NCBI GenBank assembly: GCA_002898915.1
Contig: BEHO01000086.1
Coordinates: forward strand, 1-5,987
Direction of reading: 5' to 3'
DNA from: a bacterium HR12
GTDB lineage: Bacteria; Actinomycetota; UBA4738; HRBIN12
DNA: 5,987 nt
Shown here: one piece after another, positions 1 to 4,896 of the stretch
How positions within the stretch are numbered: position 1 is the stretch's first letter
Layout of the letters: each line of letters starts with the position of its first letter
Position numbers and translations under genes: made by a program
The notes under the pieces: generated by a model
What the model saw: only the letters and a program-made list of their open reading frames with translations
What the model was told of the DNA's origin: nothing
Databases searched by the model: none

Positions 1-899
1 GAGAGCGTCAGCCCGATCCCCATCCCGATGCCGAAGGAGGTGACGAGGATCCCCCACCCGGTGTTCCCCGCGCCCAGGGTGTCCCTGGCGAAGATCGGCC
101 CGAGCGCGAGGACCGCGCCCACGGCGCTGAAGGCGACGACGATCCCGAGGGTCATGGCCGAGGCGAGGGAATCCTCCCGCAGGAACCGCACCCCCTCGAG
201 GACGTCGCGTCCGACGCGGGTGAGCTCGAGGCGTCCCATCACGCGCGGACCCTGCTTCGGGAACCGGATGCGGCTCACCATCAGGGCCGAGAACACGAAC
301 GTCCCGCCGTCGAGGAAGAGCGCGAGCGCCTCCGGGCTCTCGCGCAGGACGGGGAGGAGACCGGATCCGCCCGAGAGGAACGCGAAGAGGAGGCCCCCGA
401 GCGGGAGCGTCCCGTAGGTCGTGACCATCCCGAGGGCGTTGGCGTTCGCGAGCTGGCGTCGCGGGACGAGGTTCGGCAGGCTCGCGTCCCGGGCCGGCGT
501 CCAGAGGAGCGAGAAGCACTCGATCGCGAAGGACACGAGGAAGATGAGCCAGAGCTTCCCGAGGAAGGGCATCGTCGCGTAGAGGCCGCCGCGCGCCAGG
601 TCCGCGAGGATCATGATGCGCTTGCGGTTCACCCGATCGACCAGGACCCCCGCGATCGGTCCGAAGAGGATGGCCGGGAGCATCCGCGCGGCCATGACCC
701 CCGCCACGGCGTACGCGCCGACGGCGCCGCCCAGCCGGCTCACCAGCGCCGTCACCGCGACGAACCCCACCCAGTCCCCGCGGGAGGAGACGGCCTGGGC
801 CGCGAGGAGCTTCGAGAACGCGTGGTGGGTGAGCAGGTCCCGGAAGGTGGTGGGCCTCGTGCCGCGGAGGGCCGCGACCTCATCGGCGAGGGACGACAC
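1..899 (-). CDS. MFS transporter, N-terminal two thirds (3' end beyond window)
   Basis: Integral membrane transporter of the major facilitator superfamily, probably a drug/proton or small-molecule exporter of the MFS_3 (EntS-like) type; the substrate cannot be told. Translating the minus strand from a GTG at 899 gives 299 residues with no stop before the window edge. A cytoplasmic head of about 40 residues is followed by hydrophobic segments near 43-60, 62-88, 96-132, 155-178, 196-209, 247-271 and 282-299. The loop between TM2 and TM3 holds MFS motif A (GPIAGVLVDRVNRKR, residues 80-94). The stretch ARDASLPNLVPRRQLANANAL (136-156) is typical of this subfamily. The start is well supported: GGAGGGG at 909-903 lies 5 nt upstream (counted from GGAGG) and the GTG directly follows the topA TAG, so the gene is probably translationally coupled to topA. 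The remaining transmembrane helices, and possibly a fused dTMP kinase domain, would lie off the left edge. Family assignment is firm. Confidence 0.9.
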   Translation of the reverse strand, partial: MSSLADEVAALRGTRPTTFRDLLTHHAFSKLLAAQAVSSRGDWVGFVAVTALVSRLGGAVGAYAVAGVMAARMLPAILFGPIAGVLVDRVNRKRIMILADLARGGLYATMPFLGKLWLIFLVSFAIECFSLLWTPARDASLPNLVPRRQLANANALGMVTTYGTLPLGGLLFAFLSGGSGLLPVLRESPEALALFLDGGTFVFSALMVSRIRFPKQGPRVMGRLELTRVGRDVLEGVRFLREDSLASAMTLGIVVAFSAVGAVLALGPIFARDTLGAGNTGWGILVTSFGIGMGIGLTL

Positions 900-3383
900 C
901 TACCCCTCCGCGGCCGCCGGCCCGGTCTCGACCGATCCGCTCGGCGGTCGCGACCGTCGCGCCGTGGCCCCGCCCTTCGCGCTCGTCTTCTTCCCGGCCG
1001 TGTTCCTGGCGCTCGTCTTCTTCGCCGCGCGCGCCGCCCGGGCCGCGGCCTTGGCCGCACGGGCCGCCGCCTCGGCCTCGGGATCGCCAGGCTTCGTGAC
1101 CCGCAGCTCGAGGTCGAGCTCCGCGCCGCACCCCCAGCAACGGTACGACTTCGGGCGGCGGAGCAGCAGCGACCCGCACTCGGGGCAGGGCGGCTCCGGG
1201 ACCGGCGGGTTGCTCACGGCGAAGTCGCACTCCGGGTAGCGGGCGCACCCGTACATCGGGCCGAACCGGGTGCGCTTCTCCACGATCTCGCCCCGCCCGC
1301 ACTGCGGGCACGTCACCCCGGTGCCCTTCGGCGGCTCCTTCTTCACGTAGCGGCACTCCGGGTACCCGGAGCACCCGACGAACGGCCCGTACCGGCCCAC
1401 CTTGCGGGCGAGCGGGCGCCCGCACTCGGGGCAGCGCTCGTCGAGGAGCTCGGGCTCGGGGCGCTCCTCGCCGTTCAGGTTCCGGATGTAGCGGCAGCCC
1501 CCGTCGTCCTCCGCCCACCGCGAGCACCCGACGAACCGGCCGTACCTCCCGAGGCGGATCTGCAGGTGGCCCGGGGGCATGCGCCCCTCCTCGAGGCAGC
1601 GGGGGCAGGTCTCGTCGAGATCCTCGACGTAGCGCTCGAACTTCTCCTCGGCCCGCTTCAGCTCCTCCGAGAAGGGGATCCAGAACCCGCGCAGGACCTC
1701 CGTCCGGGCCGCCTTCCCCTCGGCGATCAGGTCGAGCTCCTCCTCCATCTTCGCCGTGAAGTTCACGTTCACGATCTCGGGGAAGTGCTCGATCAGCTTG
1801 TCGATGACGACCTCGGCCACGTCCTCCGGGTAGAACCGCTTGTCCTGGAGACGGACGTACCCGCGCTCCTGGATCGTGGAGATGATCTGGGCGTAGGTCG
1901 AGGGCCGACCGATCCCCAGCTCCTCCAGGGTCTTCACCAGCGAGGCCTCGGTGTAGCGGGGCGGCGGCTGCGTGAAGTGCTGCTCGGGCAGGACCTCGAG
2001 GAGGCGCAGGACCTGCTCCGCCGAGAGGTCGGGCAGTCGCGCCTCGGCCTCCTCCTCGGGCCCCTCGTCGCGCCCCTCCGCGTAGACGCGGAGGTAGCCG
2101 TCGAACCGGAGCGTCTGCCCGGTCGCGCGGAGCCCGTACACCGTCCCGTCGACCGTGGCCTCGACGTCCACCCCGACCTGGTCGTAGCGGGCCTCGGCCA
2201 TCTGGCTGGCGACCGTGCGCCGCCAGATCAGCTCGTACAGGCGCAGGTGGTCGCGATCGAGCGCCGCGGCCACGCGCGACGGGTGGCGGAGCACCGACGT
2301 CGGCCGGATCGCCTCGTGCGCCTCCTGGGCGCCGCGGGCGCGGGTCCGGTACCGCCGCGGCTCGGCGAGCGCGTACGCCTCCGGGTACTCGGTCCGGATG
2401 AACCCCGCGATCTCGCGGAGAGCGGACTCGGCGAGGTGCACGGAGTCCGTCCGCATGTACGTGATGAGCCCGACCGTCCCCTCCCCCGGCAGGTCCACGC
2501 CCTCGTAGAGGCGCTGGGCGAGGGTCATCGTCTTGCGGGCGGAGAACCCCAGCTTCCGGGCCGCCTCCTGCTGGAGGGTGGAGGTGGTGAACGGCGGAGG
2601 GGGCTGGCGCCGACGCTCCTTGCGCTCGACCTTCGTCACCCGGTAGGCGGCCCTGCGCAGGCGCTCGGCGTGGGCGGCCGCCTCGGCCTCGGTGCGGAGC
2701 ACGATCCCCCGCTTGTCCGGCGAGGGGGCGAGCTTCCCCTCGGGCACCTGCGTCAGCCGGGCGAGGAACGCGTGCTCGTCCCCGTCCGGCGCCAGGCGCA
2801 CGTCGATGCTCCAGTACTCGACGGGGACGAACGCGCGGATCTCGCGCTCCCGCTCGACGATGAGGCGGACGGCCACGGACTGCACCCGCCCCGCCGACAG
2901 CCCCGGGCGGACCCGCCGCCAGAGGATCGGGCTGATCTTGTAGCCCACGAGCCGGTCGAGCACCCGCCGGGCCTCCTGGGCGTCGAAGAGCATGAGGTCG
3001 ATCCCCCGGGGGCGGGCGAAGGCCTCGAGGATGGCGTCCCGGGTGATCTCGGTGAAGGTCACGCGCTTGGCGCGCTCGGGCTCGACCCCGAGGAGGGTGG
3101 CCACGTGATAGGCGATCGCCTCCCCCTCGCGGTCGTAGTCGGTGGCGAGCACGAGGTCCTCGGCCCTCCGGTGCGCCTTCTTGAGCTCCGCGACGTGCCG
3201 TTCCTTCTCCTCCGGCACCACGTAGGTGACGCGGAAGCCGTCCTCCACGTCGACCCCGAGGCTGCTCTCGGGCAGGTCGCGGACGTGGCCGAAGGAGGCC
3301 CGGACCACGTAGTCCGGCCCCAGGTACTTCTCGATCGTCTTCGCCTTGGCCGGCGACTCGACGACGACCAGGGTCTTCGCCAC
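900..3383 (-). CDS. topA: Type IA DNA topoisomerase I
   Basis: Cytoplasmic enzyme that relaxes negatively supercoiled DNA by single-strand passage through a 5'-phosphotyrosine intermediate; it needs Mg2+. It has 827 residues and appears complete. The Toprim domain (1-120) opens with VVVESPAKAKTIEKYLG, with catalytic Glu9 and the acidic triad D82-x-D84-x-E86 in TDYDREGEAIAYH. The core has GLSAGRVQSVA (161-171), the active-site motif GLITYMRTDS with Tyr309, HEAIRPTS (356-363) and EELGIGRPSTYA (487-498). The C-terminus has four cysteine modules: C593/C596/C620/C630, C651/C654/C671/C677, C692/C695/C713/C719 and a zinc ribbon C733/C736/C749/C752. An Ala/Lys/Arg-rich tail follows (about 770-812). 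The start is GTG at 3383 with only a weak split Shine-Dalgarno (AGGTAGG, 7 nt spacing). The N-terminus fits the family exactly. It is the first gene of a leftward unit with the MFS gene and is divergent from dedA. Confidence 0.98.
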   Translation of the reverse strand: MAKTLVVVESPAKAKTIEKYLGPDYVVRASFGHVRDLPESSLGVDVEDGFRVTYVVPEEKERHVAELKKAHRRAEDLVLATDYDREGEAIAYHVATLLGVEPERAKRVTFTEITRDAILEAFARPRGIDLMLFDAQEARRVLDRLVGYKISPILWRRVRPGLSAGRVQSVAVRLIVEREREIRAFVPVEYWSIDVRLAPDGDEHAFLARLTQVPEGKLAPSPDKRGIVLRTEAEAAAHAERLRRAAYRVTKVERKERRRQPPPPFTTSTLQQEAARKLGFSARKTMTLAQRLYEGVDLPGEGTVGLITYMRTDSVHLAESALREIAGFIRTEYPEAYALAEPRRYRTRARGAQEAHEAIRPTSVLRHPSRVAAALDRDHLRLYELIWRRTVASQMAEARYDQVGVDVEATVDGTVYGLRATGQTLRFDGYLRVYAEGRDEGPEEEAEARLPDLSAEQVLRLLEVLPEQHFTQPPPRYTEASLVKTLEELGIGRPSTYAQIISTIQERGYVRLQDKRFYPEDVAEVVIDKLIEHFPEIVNVNFTAKMEEELDLIAEGKAARTEVLRGFWIPFSEELKRAEEKFERYVEDLDETCPRCLEEGRMPPGHLQIRLGRYGRFVGCSRWAEDDGGCRYIRNLNGEERPEPELLDERCPECGRPLARKVGRYGPFVGCSGYPECRYVKKEPPKGTGVTCPQCGRGEIVEKRTRFGPMYGCARYPECDFAVSNPPVPEPPCPECGSLLLRRPKSYRCWGCGAELDLELRVTKPGDPEAEAAARAAKAAARAARAAKKTSARNTAGKKTSAKGGATARRSRPPSGSVETGPAAAEG
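903..909 (-). promoter_or_regulatory. Ribosome binding site of the MFS gene, inside the end of topA
   Basis: GGAGGGG on the minus strand, within the last codons of topA and with 5 nt between GGAGG and the GTG at 899. It decides the start and implies translation coupled to termination of topA, since no gap remains between the topA TAG (902-900) and the GTG. Confidence 0.7.
979..1023. repeat. Short direct repeat in the topA tail (15 bp, period 30)
   Basis: GCGCTCGTCTTCTTC occurs at 979-993 and again at 1009-1023. On the minus strand it encodes the repeated peptide KKTSA (residues 788-792 and 798-802) of the basic TopA tail. It is probably an internal slippage duplication within a low-complexity coding segment. 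Confidence 0.6.
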
Positions 3384-3423
3384 GCTACCGCCTACCTGGT
3401 TCGGGGGATCCGAGGCCCGGCGC

Positions 3424-3441
3424 CCGGTGGGCCTCCACCGG
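3424..3441. promoter_or_regulatory. Inverted repeat at the predicted topA transcription start
   Basis: Perfect 7-bp arms CCGGTGG (3424-3430) and CCACCGG (3435-3441) around a 4-nt GCCT spacer. It covers roughly -3 to +15 of the predicted topA transcript, so it could be a repressor operator or a hairpin at the 5' end of the mRNA. GC-rich sequence produces such repeats by chance fairly often. Confidence 0.35.
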
Positions 3442-3444
3442 CGC

Positions 3445-3453
3445 AGGGTACCA
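3445..3453 (-). promoter_or_regulatory. Predicted topA promoter, extended -10
   Basis: Reading leftward, TGGTACCCT fits the extended -10 consensus TGnTAnnnT, with hexamer TACCCT at 3450-3445. Transcription would start near 3438, leaving a leader of about 55 nt before the topA GTG. No good -35 hexamer is seen at 16-18 nt, which is common with extended -10 elements. The same core occurs in the dedA promoter in the other direction. Prediction only. Confidence 0.5.
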
Positions 3454-3487
3454 GCCCCCCGCGGAACCCCCGATCGGCATCACGCAC

Positions 3488-3501
3488 GGGACCTTAGTCC
3501 C
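3488..3501. promoter_or_regulatory. Small inverted repeat between the topA and dedA promoters
   Basis: GGGAC (3488-3492) and GTCCC (3497-3501) flank CTTA. It sits almost midway between the two divergent -10 elements (3445 and 3549) and is one of the few less GC-rich spots in the region. It could be an operator serving both genes; the arms are short, so the call is weak. Confidence 0.25.
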
Positions 3502-3540
3502 ATCCCGGTACGGAGGCACGCAACGGGCCTCGGAACCCGG

Positions 3541-3549
3541 TGATACCCT
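3541..3549 (+). promoter_or_regulatory. Predicted dedA promoter, extended -10
   Basis: TGATACCCT matches TGnTAnnnT, with hexamer TACCCT at 3544-3549. Transcription would begin near 3556, about 25 nt before the preferred CTG start at 3581. No convincing -35 box is seen (the sequence at 3521-3526 is CAACGG). It shares eight of nine bases with the topA element. Confidence 0.45.
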
Positions 3550-3570
3550 CGGTCCGTTCCCCGAGGACCT

Positions 3571-3574
3571 GGAG
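3571..3574 (+). promoter_or_regulatory. Candidate ribosome binding site of dedA
   Basis: GGAG, 6 nt upstream of the CTG at 3581 and just downstream of the predicted transcription start. It is the main reason for preferring 3581 over the CTG codons at 3569 (GAGG only 2 nt away) and 3590. Confidence 0.4.
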
Positions 3575-3580
3575 CCGGAT

Positions 3581-4261
3581 CTGCTCGCGCTGTTCACGGA
3601 GCTCGTCACCGAGGAGATCGCCACCTACGGGTACCTGGCGATCTTCCTCCTCATGGTGCTGGAGTCGGCCTGCGTCCCCGTGCCGAGCGAGGTCACGATG
3701 CTGTTCGGGGGCGCCCTCGTCACCGCCCCCTTCCTCGCCGAGCATCAGCAGCTCGACCTGTGGGGCGTGGTCGCCGCGGGAACCGCGGGGAACGTGGTCG
3801 GGTCCTGGCTCGCCTACTGGGCCGGGTCCGCGGGCGGACGTCCCCTCGTCGAGCGCTGGGGGCGCTACCTCCTGATCCGACCGCACGAGATCGACCGGGC
3901 CCACGACTGGTTCGAGCGGTACGGCCAGGCCGCGGTCTTCGTCGGCCGGCTCCTCCCGGTGGTCCGCACCTTCATCAGCCTCCCGGCGGGCGTGGTGCGG
4001 ATGCGCTTCTGGCGGTTCACGCTCTACACGGTGCTGGGATGCCTCCCCTGGTCCCTGCTCCTCGCCGGGCTCGGGTACCTCCTCGGCGAGCGCTGGGAGA
4101 CGGTGGAGGCCGTGTTCCGCCCCATCGCCTGGGCCATCGCGGCCGCGCTGGTGGTCGCCGGCGTCTGGTTCGTCCGCCGGCGCGTGCGGCAGATCCGGGC
4201 GGAGGAGGCCGCCCGGAGGACGCTGGAGGAGGCGGCGGCGTCGGCGGACGTCGAGCCGTGA
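3581..4261 (+). CDS. DedA family (SNARE-associated) membrane protein
   Basis: Polytopic inner-membrane protein of the DedA/VTT superfamily, whose members act in undecaprenyl-phosphate or phospholipid flipping and membrane homeostasis; which activity applies here is unknown. With the CTG start it has 226 residues, a usual length. ESACVPVPSEV (28-38) is the conserved acidic re-entrant motif. FVGRLLPVVRTF (120-131) carries two arginines six apart (R123, R129), the same spacing as the essential R130/R136 of E. coli YqjA, and is followed by LPAGVVRM. Hydrophobic segments lie near 16-33, 38-52, 60-82, 146-168 and 181-198, then a charged cytoplasmic tail. Oddity: no in-frame ATG, GTG or TTG exists between 3383 and the ATG at 3653, and that ATG would cut off the first half of TM1. 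I therefore prefer CTG 3581, preceded by GGAG. The 3' end faces the GNAT gene with 6 bp between stops. The family is firm; the start is uncertain. Confidence 0.88.
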   Translation: MLALFTELVTEEIATYGYLAIFLLMVLESACVPVPSEVTMLFGGALVTAPFLAEHQQLDLWGVVAAGTAGNVVGSWLAYWAGSAGGRPLVERWGRYLLIRPHEIDRAHDWFERYGQAAVFVGRLLPVVRTFISLPAGVVRMRFWRFTLYTVLGCLPWSLLLAGLGYLLGERWETVEAVFRPIAWAIAAALVVAGVWFVRRRVRQIRAEEAARRTLEEAAASADVEP

Positions 4262-4282
4262 GCCGGCTCAGGTCAGCTCGAC
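4250..4282. terminator. Possible bidirectional hairpin between dedA and the GNAT gene
   Basis: Nested inverted repeats: outer 7-bp arms GTCGAGC (4250-4256) and GCTCGAC (4276-4282), and an inner 12-bp perfect palindrome TGAGCCGGCTCA (4259-4270) whose ends are the stop codons of the two converging genes. It is symmetric, so it could act for both transcripts. There is no T-tract on either side, so intrinsic termination is only a possibility. Confidence 0.35.
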
Positions 4283-4750
4283 CCGCATGACCCAGTTCTC
4301 GCCCTCCTCGCGCACCTTCTGGAACCCCACCCGCTCGTACATCCGTCGCGACCGGTTGTGGACCGCCACCGAGAGGGACAGGGCCTTCACGCCCCGCTGC
4401 CTGGCCTCGGACATCAGCGCCCGGAGGAGGGTCTCGCCGATCCCCTTGCGGCGGTGGAGCGGCACGACGGCGATGCCGATCTCCGGCGTCTCCTCGTCCA
4501 CGAACCCGTAGCCGGGCTCCTCGGCCGTGAAGTGGCGGTACCAGGCCGCGCCGACGGGTTCGCCGTCGATCTCGGCGATCACGCCGACGTCGCCCTCGCG
4601 CCCCCAGTCCCGGTGGTAGCGCTCCAGCATGGGGTCGGCGAGGGCCTCGATCATCCGCTCGCGGGGCCAGTCGGGGTTCCAGGCCGCCGCCTCGTACAGC
4701 ATCTTCTTGAGGAACTCGACGTCCTCGGGTCCCGCAGGTCGGATGTTCAC
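4268..4750 (-). CDS. GNAT family N-acetyltransferase
   Basis: Cytoplasmic acetyl-CoA-dependent N-acetyltransferase of 160 residues, full length for a single-domain GNAT. It begins with the usual strand MNIRPAGPEDVEFL. A central strand GDVGVIAEIDGEPVGAAWYRHF (53-74) leads to PEIGIAVVPLHRRKGIGETLL (89-109), where R100-x-x-G103-x-G105 is the acetyl-CoA pyrophosphate-binding motif A. Motif B is SLSVAVHNRSRRMYERVGF (125-143) with Tyr138 in the position of the usual general acid. The substrate cannot be predicted; the same fold acetylates amino acids, antibiotics, polyamines and protein N-termini. The start is GTG at 4750, backed by GGGAGG (4761-4756) 5 nt upstream. The gene stands alone: convergent with dedA, divergent from the unknown gene at 4897. 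Confidence 0.93.
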   Translation of the reverse strand: MNIRPAGPEDVEFLKKMLYEAAAWNPDWPRERMIEALADPMLERYHRDWGREGDVGVIAEIDGEPVGAAWYRHFTAEEPGYGFVDEETPEIGIAVVPLHRRKGIGETLLRALMSEARQRGVKALSLSVAVHNRSRRMYERVGFQKVREEGENWVMRVELT

Positions 4751-4755
4751 CCTTC

Positions 4756-4761
4756 CCTCCC
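4756..4761 (-). promoter_or_regulatory. Ribosome binding site of the GNAT gene
   Basis: GGGAGG on the minus strand with 5 nt to the GTG at 4750. It is the strongest Shine-Dalgarno of the window apart from that of the MFS gene, and it fixes the GTG as start. Confidence 0.65.
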
Positions 4762-4788
4762 TCGTACCACGCGCGCAGGGACGGAAGA

Positions 4789-4794
4789 ACCCTA
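4789..4794 (-). promoter_or_regulatory. Predicted -10 of the GNAT gene
   Basis: TAGGGT (TAnnnT) reading leftward at 4794-4789. It puts a transcription start near 4782 and gives a leader of about 32 nt containing the ribosome binding site. No clear -35. Two GC-rich palindromes, 4809-4823 (CGGCGG/CCGCCG arms) and 4825-4834 (GGGCGCGCCC), occupy the upstream promoter region. Confidence 0.35.
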
Positions 4795-4884
4795 GCGCAG
4801 GGCGGTCCCGGCGGCACCCGCCGAGGGCGCGCCCGCGTCGTCCGGGGACCGCGGCCTCGAAGCCCCCCGTCGCGCCTGGCGGCG

Positions 4885-4890
4885 TACGCT
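4885..4890 (+). promoter_or_regulatory. Predicted -10 of a leaderless gene
   Basis: TACGCT (TAnnnT) ends 6 nt before the GTG at 4897, so the usual initiation distance of 7 nt places the transcription start on the G of the GTG itself. This is the classic arrangement of leaderless mRNAs in Actinomycetota and Deinococcota. The GGGAGG between them touches the start codon and would be outside the transcript, so it is not expected to work as a Shine-Dalgarno. Confidence 0.5.
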
Positions 4891-4896
4891 GGGAGG

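Noticed and set aside
28..417. Plus-strand open frame of 129 codons at the left edge
   Set aside because: It is antisense to the MFS gene, which is continuous, has membrane segments and motif A. The antisense product is a Ser/Arg/Pro-rich shadow.
822..3497. Long plus-strand open frame (891 codons) opposite topA
   Set aside because: It mirrors topA in a GC-rich sequence where stops are rare. Its product is Leu/Arg/Pro/Ala/Asp-rich low-complexity sequence without any domain, while topA has every catalytic motif.
3540..3875. GTG at 3540 as a start for dedA
   Set aside because: It is in another frame and gives a Ser/Arg-rich shadow product; it also overlaps the predicted -10. Linking it to dedA would need a frameshift.
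3494..3904. Minus-strand open frame opposite the dedA start region
   Set aside because: It overlaps the predicted dedA promoter and the conserved DedA membrane segments; it has no ribosome binding site or recognisable domain.
4751..4896. Small gene or RNA in the divergent spacer
   Set aside because: The 146 bp are accounted for by a ribosome binding site and two promoters. No credible short coding frame or conserved RNA fold is visible.
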